Source of the DNA: Paracoccaceae bacterium
GTDB taxonomy: Bacteria > Pseudomonadota > Alphaproteobacteria > Rhodobacterales > Rhodobacteraceae
DNA: 15,418 bases
Assembly: GCA_015487335.1 (NCBI GenBank)
Contig: WFPZ01000068.1
Location: 1 to 15,418 of the forward strand
Reading direction: 5' to 3'
This document shows positions 8,023 through 15,418 of the stretch, one piece after another (position 1 is the stretch's first letter; each line of letters begins with the position of its first letter). Below the pieces are notes generated by a model. The model was not told the origin of the DNA. It ran no database searches and was given only the letters and a program-made list of their open reading frames with translations. The position numbers were made by a program, and so were the translations under genes.

Positions 8023-9493
8023 GTTCTTCGTAAGTGTCGGCGATCAACCGGTCGAGCGACAGCACCCCCCAGCCGGTGGCCCCCCTGGGCGCCAGTTCGC
8101 CGTCCTTCCTGACCAGCGCCACCCCTGCGATGTCGAGGTGGATCCAGGGGGTTTCCTCCTTCACGAAACGGGCCAGGAACTGCGCGGCGGTGACCGCCCC
8201 GGCCGGCCGGCCGCCGACGTTCTTCATGTCGGCGAGATCGGATTTGAGCAGCTTGTCGTAGGCCTTGCCCAGCGGCATCCGCCAGGCGCCCTCGCCCTCG
8301 GCCCGGGCCGCCTTGAGGAAGGCATTGCACAGCGCGTCGTTGTTGGAGAAGACGCCCGCGTTTTCGTGGCCCAGGGCGATGATGATCGCCCCGGTCAGGG
8401 TGGCCAGGTCGATCACCCCGGCCGGCTCGAAGCGCTCCTGCGCGTACCACAGCAGGTCGCACAGCACCAGCCGGCCTTCGGCGTCGGTGTTGATCACCTC
8501 GACGGTATCGCCCTTCATCGTCTTGACGATGTCGCCGGGGCGCTGGGCGCGCCCGTCGGGCATGTTTTCCACCAGCCCCACGAGGCCCACCACATTGGCC
8601 CTGGCCTTGCGCAGCGCCAGGGCCTTCATCACCCCGGCCACGGTGCCGGCGCCGCCCATGTCCATGGTCATCTCCTCCATGCCCTGGGCGGGCTTGATCG
8701 AGATGCCGCCGGTGTCGAACACCACCCCCTTGCCGACCAGCGCCAGCGGCTTTTCGCCCTTCTTTCCGCCCTGCCACTGCATGACCACCACCTTCGAGGG
8801 GCTCTCGGAGCCCTGCCCCACCGCCAGCAGCGCCCGCATGCCGAGCTTCTCCAGCGCCGCCTCGTCGAGCACCTCGACCTTCACGCCCAGCGTCTTCAGC
8901 CCCTCCAGCCGGCGGGCGAATTCGGCGGTGGTGAGCACATTGGCCGGCTCGCTCACCAGATCGCGGGTGAAGAATACCCCCTCGGCCAGCGCCGCAACCC
9001 CTGCCGCGGCCTCGCGGGCCTCGTCGGGGCGGGTGACCATGATCGTGACCGCGCCAAGCGGCTTGCCGGCCTCCTCGGCCTTGTAGGCGGTGAAGGCATA
9101 GGCGCGCAGGGCGAGCCCCAGGGCCAGCTCGGCCACGTGGCGCAGGTTGCCGGCGGCCACCAGCACCGGCACCTCCTTCAGCGCCTTGCCGATCGCGCCT
9201 CCGGCCCTGCGCACCACATCCGCCGGGGCGCGCCGGCCCAGCTTGAGCACCTGTACCGCCTCCGCCTGCAGCCCGGCGGGAAAGGCCAGCTCGGCCGCCT
9301 CGCCCTCCTTGAGCTTTTCGAAACGCTCCGACTGCGCAAAGCGCGCCAGCGCCCCGCGGCTCAGCCGGTTGACCCGCCGCGCCGCCTGATCGAGCCTGCC
9401 GTCAGGGGCCACGAGCACCACCAGCCGGCCTTCGAATTCGGCCAGCGCATCGAGGTTCGTTTCGGTGAATTCGGGGATAACGGGGCTTGTCAT
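8015..9493 (-). CDS. pepA: Leucyl aminopeptidase (M17 family)
   Basis: This cytoplasmic metallo-exopeptidase removes N-terminal residues from peptides; in E. coli, PepA also binds DNA. The 492-residue product carries the M17 signature NTDAEGR at 335-341. Predicted metal ligands are K255, D260, D278, D337 and E339; their mutual spacing equals that of E. coli K270, D275, D293, D352 and E354. R341 corresponds to the catalytic arginine. The N-terminal domain is divergent, as usual. The start is set by AGGAGG, six bases before ATG 9493; an upstream in-frame start has no such site. It is divergent from lptF and leads a two-gene unit with holC. Confidence 0.96.
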   Translation of the reverse strand: MTSPVIPEFTETNLDALAEFEGRLVVLVAPDGRLDQAARRVNRLSRGALARFAQSERFEKLKEGEAAELAFPAGLQAEAVQVLKLGRRAPADVVRRAGGAIGKALKEVPVLVAAGNLRHVAELALGLALRAYAFTAYKAEEAGKPLGAVTIMVTRPDEAREAAAGVAALAEGVFFTRDLVSEPANVLTTAEFARRLEGLKTLGVKVEVLDEAALEKLGMRALLAVGQGSESPSKVVVMQWQGGKKGEKPLALVGKGVVFDTGGISIKPAQGMEEMTMDMGGAGTVAGVMKALALRKARANVVGLVGLVENMPDGRAQRPGDIVKTMKGDTVEVINTDAEGRLVLCDLLWYAQERFEPAGVIDLATLTGAIIIALGHENAGVFSNNDALCNAFLKAARAEGEGAWRMPLGKAYDKLLKSDLADMKNVGGRPAGAVTAAQFLARFVKEETPWIHLDIAGVALVRKDGELAPRGATGWGVLSLDRLIADTYEEHG

Positions 9494-9530
9494 GCTGTTC
9501 CTCCTGGCGATCTCCCGCCATTGGTAGTGC

Positions 9531-9568
9531 GGCGGGGTGAAAATGGCCAGATATGAGTTTTCCCCGCC
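9531..9568. promoter_or_regulatory. Imperfect inverted repeat in the pepA-lptF divergent region
   Basis: The left arm GGCGGGGTGAAAA (9531-9543) pairs with the right arm TTTTCCCCGCC (9558-9568), allowing a two-base bulge, around a 14-base centre that contains GATATG. It could be an operator shared by the divergent genes or the 5' leader structure of the pepA transcript. No known regulator motif is recognised. Confidence 0.35.
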
Positions 9569-9586
9569 CCCGCAATCCGCTACTGT
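9558..9586 (+). promoter_or_regulatory. Weak candidate promoter for the lptF operon
   Basis: A poor -35 (TTTTCC, 9558-9563) and a -10 TACTGT (9581-9586) with a 17-bp spacer lie 42 bases before the chosen TTG start of lptF. The -35 match is weak, so this is only the best candidate seen in the divergent gap. Confidence 0.25.
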
Positions 9587-9627
9587 CGCGCCGGACTCAT
9601 CAGGAAACAAAGGGCCAGGGGGGCATC

Positions 9628-10752
9628 TTGGGCAAGTTCGACAAATACATGTTGTCGCAACTGCTGGTGCTTTTCGGATTCTTCTCCCTGGTGCTGGTGC
9701 TGGTCTACTGGGTGAACCGGGCGGTGATCCTGTTCGACCAGCTGATCGCCAACGGCCATTCGGCGATGGTGTTCCTCGAATTCACCCTGCTCAGCCTGCC
9801 CGCCGTCATCGCCATCGTCCTGCCCATGGCGGCCTTCGCGGCGGTGGTCTACTGCACCAACCGGCTGTCCTCGGAGAGCGAACTGGTGGTGGTTCAGGCC
9901 ACCGGCTATTCGCCCTGGCGCCTGGCCCGCCCGGTGCTGGCCTTCGGCCTGGTCGTGGCGGTGCTGGTCTCGATCCTCGGCAACGTGCTGGTGCCGGCCG
10001 CCTCGGGGCAGATGGCCCAGCGCCGCGCCGAAATCCAGAGCGACATGGCCGCCCGCCTCCTGCGCGAGGGCACCTTCCTGCATCCGGTCCCCGGCGTCAC
10101 CTTCTACATCGGGGAAATCACCCCCGAAGGAGAGCTGCGCAACGTCTTCCTCTCCGACAGCCGCGCCGAGAGGAGCCGCACCAACTACTCGGCGGCGCGC
10201 GCCTTCATGGTGGGCGGCGAGGACGGGCCGAAGCTGGTCATGCTCGACGGCGTGTCCCAGGAGCTGATCCGCGACGACAACCGCCTGTTCACCACCTCGT
10301 TCAGGGACTTCGTCTTCGATCTGTCGGACCTGGCCCAGGGCCTGCGCCCGGGCCGCATCACCCCCCAGCAGCTGAGCACCGCCCGGCTTCTGTGGCCCAC
10401 GCCGGAGGTGCTGGAACAGACCGGCGCCAGCCGCGCGGCCCTGCTGCAGCGGGGGCATGCGCGGATCGCGCTGGCCACGCTGAGCGTCGTCGCGGTGATG
10501 ACGGGCTTCGCCGCACTGCTGATCGGCGGCTTCTCGCGCTTCGGCCTGTGGCGGCAGATCCTCGCCGCGGTGGTGATCCTGATCGTGCTGAAATCGCTCG
10601 ACAACTACATGAACGGGCTGGCCCGCAACGACGAGGCCCTCTGGCCGCTGGTCTATCTTTCCTCGGCAGTGGGCCTCGTGCTGGCAGGCCTGATGCTGTG
10701 GCTGTCGGCACGCCCGGCGCTGTTCATCCGCAGAAGGCAGGCTGTCGCATGA
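9628..10752 (+). CDS. lptF: LPS export permease LptF
   Basis: LptF is one half of the LptB2FG inner-membrane ABC exporter that extracts lipopolysaccharide and feeds it to the periplasmic Lpt bridge. The protein is 374 residues from TTG 9628, standard for LptF/YjgP. It has an N-terminal group of three helices, a periplasmic beta-rich region (including VTFYIGEITPEGELRNVF) and three C-terminal helices. SELVVVQATGYSPWRL after helix 2 corresponds to the cytoplasmic coupling helix that meets LptB. I chose TTG because AGGGGG precedes it and MGKFDKYML is the family-like start. An in-frame ATG at 9553 would add 25 polar residues and would lie upstream of the candidate -10. It overlaps lptG by 4 bases (ATGA). 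Confidence 0.93.
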   Translation: MGKFDKYMLSQLLVLFGFFSLVLVLVYWVNRAVILFDQLIANGHSAMVFLEFTLLSLPAVIAIVLPMAAFAAVVYCTNRLSSESELVVVQATGYSPWRLARPVLAFGLVVAVLVSILGNVLVPAASGQMAQRRAEIQSDMAARLLREGTFLHPVPGVTFYIGEITPEGELRNVFLSDSRAERSRTNYSAARAFMVGGEDGPKLVMLDGVSQELIRDDNRLFTTSFRDFVFDLSDLAQGLRPGRITPQQLSTARLLWPTPEVLEQTGASRAALLQRGHARIALATLSVVAVMTGFAALLIGGFSRFGLWRQILAAVVILIVLKSLDNYMNGLARNDEALWPLVYLSSAVGLVLAGLMLWLSARPALFIRRRQAVA

Positions 10753-11840
10753 TCCTCCACCGCTACTTCGCCCGCCGCTTCCTCATGACCTTTGCCGGCA
10801 TGTTCGCCGTCTTCTTCCTGTTCTACGCGATGCTCGACATGATCGAGATCATCCGCAAGTTCGGCGGACTGGGCTTTGCAGAGATCCTGCGCCTGACCAT
10901 GCTGAACGTGCCGGCCGGCATCTACCGCATCCTGCCGCTGGTGACGATCCTCGCCACCATCATGCTGTTTCTCAACCTTGCGCGCAGCTCCGAACTGGTG
11001 GTCACCCGGGCCGCCGGGCGCTCGGCCCTGCGCTCGCTGATCGCGCCGCTGGCGGTGGCCTTCGCGATCGGCGCCGTGGCGGTGAGTGCCTTCAACCCGA
11101 TCGTCGCCGCCACCTCGCGCCAGTACGAGGCGCTGGCCAACAAGTACCGCAAGGGCACCGAATCGGTGCTTTCCATCACCCGCGAGGGGCTGTGGCTGCG
11201 CCAGGGCGGCAAGGACGGGCCCTGGGTGATCAACGCCGGGCGCGCCAATGCCGACGGCACCGAGCTGTTCGGCGTCACCTTCATCGGCTTCGGCGCCGAC
11301 GGGCTGCCGCGCGAACGCATCGAGGCCGAGCGGGCGCGGCTTGCCGACGGGGCCTGGCTCGTCGAGAACGCCAAGCGCTGGCGCTTCGGCAACGGCGCCA
11401 ACCCCGAGGCCGAGGCCGAGCGGCTGGCCCGGCTCACCGTGCCCTCGGACCTCACCCGCGAGCGCATCCGTGACGGCTTCGGCGCCCCCTCGACCATCCC
11501 CCTGTGGGAGCTGCCGGCCTTCATCGACAGCCTCGAGAAGGCCGGGTTCTCCTCGCGCCGGCACCGGGTGTGGTTCCTCTCCGAGCTGGCCCAGCCGCTG
11601 CTGCTGGTCTCGATGGTGATGATCGGCGCCGGCTTCACCATGCGCCACACCCGTTTCGGCCATACCGGGCTGATGGTGCTGCTGGCGCTGCTGACGGGCT
11701 TTGCCATCTATTTCATCCGCAACTTCGCCCAGATCCTCGGCGAGAACGGCCAGATCCCGCCCTGGCTGGCGGCCTGGGCCCCGCCTTCGGCGGCCATCCT
11801 TCTGGCGCTGGGGCTGTTGCTGCACCTGGAGGACGGCTGA
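10749..11840 (+). CDS. lptG: LPS export permease LptG
   Basis: LptG is the second permease of LptB2FG, working in the inner membrane with LptF to lift LPS. The protein has 363 residues, with the same layout as LptF: N-terminal helices (from about residue 12), a large periplasmic beta-jellyroll-like segment (about 135-240) and three C-terminal helices. The SELVVTRAAGRS segment is the LptB-coupling helix, parallel to SELVVVQATGYS in LptF. GFTMRHTRFGHTG is the conserved loop between the late helices. The ATG overlaps the lptF stop in ATGA, giving coupled translation in a fixed ratio. lptD starts one base after the lptG stop. The ATPase gene lptB is not in the window, as is usual in this group, where it lies elsewhere. 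Confidence 0.95.
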   Translation: MILHRYFARRFLMTFAGMFAVFFLFYAMLDMIEIIRKFGGLGFAEILRLTMLNVPAGIYRILPLVTILATIMLFLNLARSSELVVTRAAGRSALRSLIAPLAVAFAIGAVAVSAFNPIVAATSRQYEALANKYRKGTESVLSITREGLWLRQGGKDGPWVINAGRANADGTELFGVTFIGFGADGLPRERIEAERARLADGAWLVENAKRWRFGNGANPEAEAERLARLTVPSDLTRERIRDGFGAPSTIPLWELPAFIDSLEKAGFSSRRHRVWFLSELAQPLLLVSMVMIGAGFTMRHTRFGHTGLMVLLALLTGFAIYFIRNFAQILGENGQIPPWLAAWAPPSAAILLALGLLLHLEDG

Positions 11841-11841
11841 C

Positions 11842-13962
11842 ATGGCGCGCCCGTTTCTGCCGCTCCGCCTCGCCGTGCTGTGGCTGGCGCTGGCCGCCGC
11901 CCCCGCCGCGGCCCAGGTGGCCACCCTGCTGGCCGACAATGTCGATGTCTCGGCCGGGCAGGTGATCACCGCCTCGGGCAATGTGGAGGTGCTTTTCGAG
12001 GGCACCCGGCTCAGGGCCTCGAAGATCGTCTATGACGCCGGCGCCGGAGAATTGCGCATCGAGGGGCCGATCACCCTGATCCAGGACGAGAACATGACCG
12101 TGGTCGCCGATGCGGCAACGCTGGATGCCGATCTGCGCAACGGCATCATGCTGGGGGCGCGGATGGTCCTCGACCAGCAGCTGCAGCTGGCGGCCGGGCA
12201 GATCAGCCGCGTGGGCGGGCGCTACACCCAGCTGTACAAGACCCGCGCCACCAGCTGCCGGGTCTGCGCCGGCAAGAGCGTGCCGATGTGGTCGATCCGC
12301 TCCGAGAAGGTCATCCATGACCAGCAGGAACGCCAGCTCTACTTCGTGGGCGCCGAGCTGATGGTCGGCAACCTGCCCGTGCTGCGCCTGCCGCGGCTGC
12401 GCGTGCCCGACCCCTCCAACAGGCGCGCCACCGGCTTCCTGGTGCCGCGGATGCGCACCACCTCGCTGCTCGGCACCGGGCTGAAGGTGCCCTATTTCAT
12501 CACCCTGGGCGACAGCGCCGACATCACCCTCACGCCCTATCTCTCGCCCAAGACCACCACGGTGGAGCTGCGCTACCGCCAGGCCTTCCGCAGCGGCGAG
12601 ATCGAGTTCAACACCGCCCTGACCAGCGACGACCTGCGCCCCGGCGAGCCCCGCGCCTATCTGACGGGCACCGGCGCCTTCAGCCTGGCGCGCGGCTACG
12701 AGCTGGGCTTCGACATCGGCCTGACCTCCGATCCGGCCTATCTGCTGGATTACGGCTATTCCGGCACCGACCGGCTGCAAAGCGACCTCACCGTCACCCG
12801 CACCCGGGCCGACGAATACGTGCTGGGCTCGGTCACCGCCCTGCAGTCGCTGCGCCCCTCGGAACTGGCGATCCAGGAGCAGCTTCCCAACCTGCGCGGC
12901 GAGGCCCTCTACCAGCGCCGCTTCTTCCCGCGCCTGCTGGGGGGCCAGGGGATGTGGCAGATCGGCGCCCAGGCCCATGCCCGCGCCTCCACCGCCGATC
13001 AGCTGGGCCGCGACGTGCTGCGCCTGGGCGCCGGGCTGGAGTGGAGCCGCGCCCAGGTGCTGGGCAACGGCATGGTGGCGCGCGCGGGGCTGTCGCTGGA
13101 AGCCGCCGCCTATTCCATCGCCCAGGACAGCACCTATCCCCGCCAGATGGGCTTCATCATCCCCACGCTGGAGGCCGAGCTGCGCTGGCCGCTGGTCTCC
13201 ACCGCGTCCCGCGCCCCGCAGCTGCTGGAGCCGGTGCTGCAACTGGCCTGGAGCCGCGACATCGGCACCACCCCGCCCAACGAGGACAGCACCCTGGTGG
13301 AATTCGACGAGGGCAACCTCACCGCCCTGTCGCGCTTTCCCGGCGAGGATCGCGCCGAGCGCGGCCTGCGCGCCGCTGCCGGCCTGCGCTGGGCCCGCTA
13401 CGACCCGGCCGGCTGGAGCATCGGGGTGAGCGTCGGGCGGGTGATGCGCGCCGCCGATCCGGGCCTGTTCTCGCGTGCCTCCGGGCTCGACGGGCGCAAC
13501 TCCGACTGGCTGGTGGCCACCGGAGTGACGCTCGACGACCGGCTGTCGCTCTCGGCCCGCGGGCTGTTTGCCGACGACTTCTCGGTGACCAGGGCCGAAA
13601 CCCGGATCAGCTGGGTGTCCGAGCGCCTGGATCTCGCCTCCAGCTACAGCTGGATCCTGCCCGACGCGGCCGAGAACCGCCCCGACCTGACCTCGCAGCT
13701 GGTGCTCAGCTCGGGCTACAGGTTCACCCGCTACTGGAAGGGCACCTTGGAGATGCGCTACGATTTCGCCGCCAACCGCGCCACCCGGGCCGGGCTGGGC
13801 CTGAGCTACCGCAACGAGTGCATCGGCCTCGATCTTTCCCTCTCGCGTCGTTACACATCCTCGACTAGTGTACGGCCAACGACCGATTTCAACCTTGCCG
13901 TCTCGATCAACGGTTTCGGCAACGACGGGCGCGCCTACCGGCGGCCCTGCGCAGCACAGTGA
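11842..13962 (+). CDS. lptD: LPS-assembly outer-membrane protein LptD
   Basis: LptD, with lipoprotein LptE, forms the outer-membrane pore that inserts LPS into the outer leaflet. The 706 residues begin with a signal peptide cut near A24/Q25 (PAAAQ). An LptA/OstA-like periplasmic domain (about 28-125) includes ASGNVEVLFEGTRLRASKIVYD. The long C-terminal barrel (about 200-706) shows alternating strands. The four mature-region cysteines, C139, C142, C660 and C703, suggest the two disulfides known in E. coli LptD, but the two N-terminal cysteines are only two residues apart, unlike E. coli. GGAGG (11828-11832) sits nine bases before the ATG, which follows the lptG stop by one base. The length is close to other alphaproteobacterial LptD proteins and shorter than in enterics. 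Confidence 0.95.
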   Translation: MARPFLPLRLAVLWLALAAAPAAAQVATLLADNVDVSAGQVITASGNVEVLFEGTRLRASKIVYDAGAGELRIEGPITLIQDENMTVVADAATLDADLRNGIMLGARMVLDQQLQLAAGQISRVGGRYTQLYKTRATSCRVCAGKSVPMWSIRSEKVIHDQQERQLYFVGAELMVGNLPVLRLPRLRVPDPSNRRATGFLVPRMRTTSLLGTGLKVPYFITLGDSADITLTPYLSPKTTTVELRYRQAFRSGEIEFNTALTSDDLRPGEPRAYLTGTGAFSLARGYELGFDIGLTSDPAYLLDYGYSGTDRLQSDLTVTRTRADEYVLGSVTALQSLRPSELAIQEQLPNLRGEALYQRRFFPRLLGGQGMWQIGAQAHARASTADQLGRDVLRLGAGLEWSRAQVLGNGMVARAGLSLEAAAYSIAQDSTYPRQMGFIIPTLEAELRWPLVSTASRAPQLLEPVLQLAWSRDIGTTPPNEDSTLVEFDEGNLTALSRFPGEDRAERGLRAAAGLRWARYDPAGWSIGVSVGRVMRAADPGLFSRASGLDGRNSDWLVATGVTLDDRLSLSARGLFADDFSVTRAETRISWVSERLDLASSYSWILPDAAENRPDLTSQLVLSSGYRFTRYWKGTLEMRYDFAANRATRAGLGLSYRNECIGLDLSLSRRYTSSTSVRPTTDFNLAVSINGFGNDGRAYRRPCAAQ

Positions 13963-13982
13963 GCCAGGACAGAGCCTTGCAG

Positions 13983-15221
13983 ATGACACGCCTTCCTTTC
14001 CCCCGCATCGCCCGCGCCCTGGCGCTCGCCGCCCTGGCGCTGGCCGGCGCCTCGGCCACCGCCACGGCGCAGAACCTCTTCGCCCCGGTGGCGAAGGTCG
14101 ACGACATGGTCGTCACCCGCTACGAATTCCAGCAGCGCCGGCAGATGCTTCAGGCGCTGCGCGCGCCGGGGGATCTGGACAAGACCGCCATGGACCGCCT
14201 GATCGACGAGCGCCTGCAGGTGGCCGCGGCCCGGCGCGCCGGCATCACGCTCTCCGAAGAGGACATCGCCGCCGGCATCGAGGATTTCGCCTCCCGTCTC
14301 GAGATGAGCCGCGAGGAGTTCATCGCCTTTCTGGCCGAGCAGGGCGTGGCCGAGCAGAGCTTCCGCGATTTCATCGTGGCCGGCCTCATGTGGCGCGAGT
14401 ACGTGCGGGCGCGTTTCGCCCCCCGAGTCGAGATCACCGAGGCCGAGATCGACCGCGCCATCCGCCTGCGCGGCACCACCGGCAGCGCCCGGGTGAAGCT
14501 GTCGGAAATCTTCCTGCCCACCGCCACCCCCCAGTTCGAGGCCCAGGCGCGCCAGCTGGCCCCCCAGATCGCCGCCCTGCGCAGCATCGAGGAATTCGCC
14601 GATGCCGCGCGCCGCTTCTCCGCCGGCCCCTCGGCACCGCGCGGCGGCGAGGTGGAGGACTGGATCCCGCTGGAAAACCTCCCGCCCCAGCTGCGCCAGA
14701 TCATTCTCACCATGAAGCCCGGCGAGGTGACCGAGCCGATCGAGATTCCCAACGCGCTGGCACTGTTCCAGCTGCGCGCCATCGAACCCACCGCCGCCAC
14801 CCCGCCGGCCAACCCTTCGGTCGATTATGCCAGCTACCTGATCCCCGGCGGCCGCAGCCCCGAGGCCCTGGCCGAGGCGCGGCGGGTGGCCGCGCTGGCC
14901 GACACCTGCGACGATCTCTACGGCATTCTCAGGGACAGGCCCCCCGAGGTGCTGGAGCGCCGGACCATGCCGCTGGCCCGGGTGCCCGCCGATGTGGCGA
15001 TCGAACTGGCCAAGCTCGACCCCGGGGAAAGCTCGGTGGCGCTGACCCGCGACAACGGCGCCACGCTGGTGTTCCTGATGCTGTGCGAGCGCCTGCCCGG
15101 TGACGCAGAGGAGATCTCGCGCGAGGAGGTCCGCCTGCAGCTGAGAAACCAGCGCCTGGCGGCCATGGCCGAGGCCTACCTCGAGAAGCTGCGCGCCGAA
15201 GCCGTCATCGTCCGGCCATGA
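13983..15221 (+). CDS. surA: Periplasmic chaperone and peptidyl-prolyl isomerase SurA
   Basis: SurA escorts unfolded outer-membrane proteins, including LptD, across the periplasm to the BAM complex. The 412-residue product has a signal peptide (arginine-containing start, hydrophobic residues 12-23, cleavage near A29 before QN). A SurA N-terminal helical domain spans about 32-165, with MDRLIDERL and ISLRLEM-like helices. A parvulin (PPIC) domain follows, beginning about residue 169 at ARVKLSEIFLPT, with FADAARRFSAGPSAPRGGEVEDWI typical of the fold. The C-terminal remainder is helical. I chose ATG 13983. A GTG at 13959 overlapping the lptD stop is possible and would add eight residues before the signal peptide. 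Placement between lptD and pdxA is classic (E. coli: lptD-surA-pdxA). It overlaps pdxA in ATGA. Confidence 0.93.
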   Translation: MTRLPFPRIARALALAALALAGASATATAQNLFAPVAKVDDMVVTRYEFQQRRQMLQALRAPGDLDKTAMDRLIDERLQVAAARRAGITLSEEDIAAGIEDFASRLEMSREEFIAFLAEQGVAEQSFRDFIVAGLMWREYVRARFAPRVEITEAEIDRAIRLRGTTGSARVKLSEIFLPTATPQFEAQARQLAPQIAALRSIEEFADAARRFSAGPSAPRGGEVEDWIPLENLPPQLRQIILTMKPGEVTEPIEIPNALALFQLRAIEPTAATPPANPSVDYASYLIPGGRSPEALAEARRVAALADTCDDLYGILRDRPPEVLERRTMPLARVPADVAIELAKLDPGESSVALTRDNGATLVFLMLCERLPGDAEEISREEVRLQLRNQRLAAMAEAYLEKLRAEAVIVRP

Positions 15222-15418
15222 GCCGGGCCGCGGGCGCAGGGCCGGTTGCCCTGACCTGCGGCGAGCCGGCGGGCATCGGCCCCGAGCTCGCCGCCGCCGC
15301 CTGGGGCCGGCTGAAGGGCGCCCTGCCCTTCTTCTGGATCGGCGACCCGGCGCATCTGCCGCCCGGCACCCCGGTGGAAACCATCCATGATCCGCAGGAT
15401 GCGCTCATCGCCAGCACC
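15218..15418 (+). CDS. pdxA: 4-hydroxythreonine-4-phosphate dehydrogenase PdxA, N-terminal part
   Basis: Only the first 67 codons are in the window; the gene runs off the right edge. PdxA is an NAD-dependent cytoplasmic enzyme of pyridoxal 5'-phosphate synthesis, oxidising 4-phosphohydroxy-threonine in the DXP-dependent route. The segment PVALTCGEPAGIGPELAAAAW (residues 9-29) is the family N-terminus, whose usual form is LTxGDPAGIGPE; here D is replaced by E, a conservative change. The ATG (15218) overlaps the surA stop by 4 bases, continuing the coupled operon. In related genomes rsmA/ksgA follows, which would lie just beyond the window. The identification rests on the signature and context only. 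Confidence 0.93.
   Translation, partial: MSRAAGAGPVALTCGEPAGIGPELAAAAWGRLKGALPFFWIGDPAHLPPGTPVETIHDPQDALIAST

Noticed and set aside
8021..9556. 511-codon plus-strand frame opposite pepA
   Set aside because: Shadow of pepA, whose complete set of M17 metal ligands is on the minus strand.
11713..13989. 758-codon minus-strand frame opposite lptD
   Set aside because: Shadow of lptD; no signal peptide or motif, composition dominated by G, A, Q and H.

Overview
The window looks like chromosomal DNA of a high-GC alphaproteobacterium, most likely a member of the Rhodobacteraceae/Paracoccaceae. I infer this from codon use, the gene order lptF-lptG-lptD-surA-pdxA, the small holC-type chi subunit behind pepA, a TIGR02281-type aspartic protease, and C-rich 3' hairpins of a kind I associate with that family. 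The first 25 bases are not genomic: they match the end of an Illumina Nextera (Tn5) adapter, so the left edge is a contig or read end.

Region 1 (26-2857) is a copper-handling locus. A P1B-1 copper ATPase (copA, minus strand, lacking only its extreme C-terminus) is divergent from a 66-residue copper chaperone (copZ, plus strand). The gap between them holds two promoters with MerR-family architecture (19-bp spacers) and three TTCC-N7-GGAA dyads, which suggests shared CueR-type control. No cueR gene lies in the window.

Region 2 (2858-3433) is mostly non-coding. It contains two back-to-back hairpins behind copZ, one plausible 53-residue acidic ORF (3093-3254) with a strong ribosome binding site, and a perfect 24-bp palindrome downstream of ndk.

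Region 3 (3434-7486) holds ndk (minus), then on the plus strand a small exported protein of unknown function, an ABC-F ATPase of the YheS type, a MarC-family membrane protein and a membrane-anchored retropepsin-like protease. The promoter of the small exported protein carries a 25-bp direct repeat, offset by exactly 30 bp, that loosely fits the IscR type-1 box. This is the least expected signal in the window.

Region 4 (7498-9493) is pepA-holC on the minus strand, the two genes overlapping by 8 bases.

Region 5 (9494-15418) is an outer-membrane biogenesis operon on the plus strand: lptF, lptG and lptD (LPS transport), surA (periplasmic chaperone/isomerase for outer-membrane proteins) and the start of pdxA (vitamin B6 synthesis), cut by the window end. 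Most junctions overlap by a few bases.

I see no rRNA, tRNA, CRISPR array, insertion sequence or phage gene. Apart from the regulatory regions, this is ordinary core-genome content, and I found no convincing evidence of a new multi-gene system.
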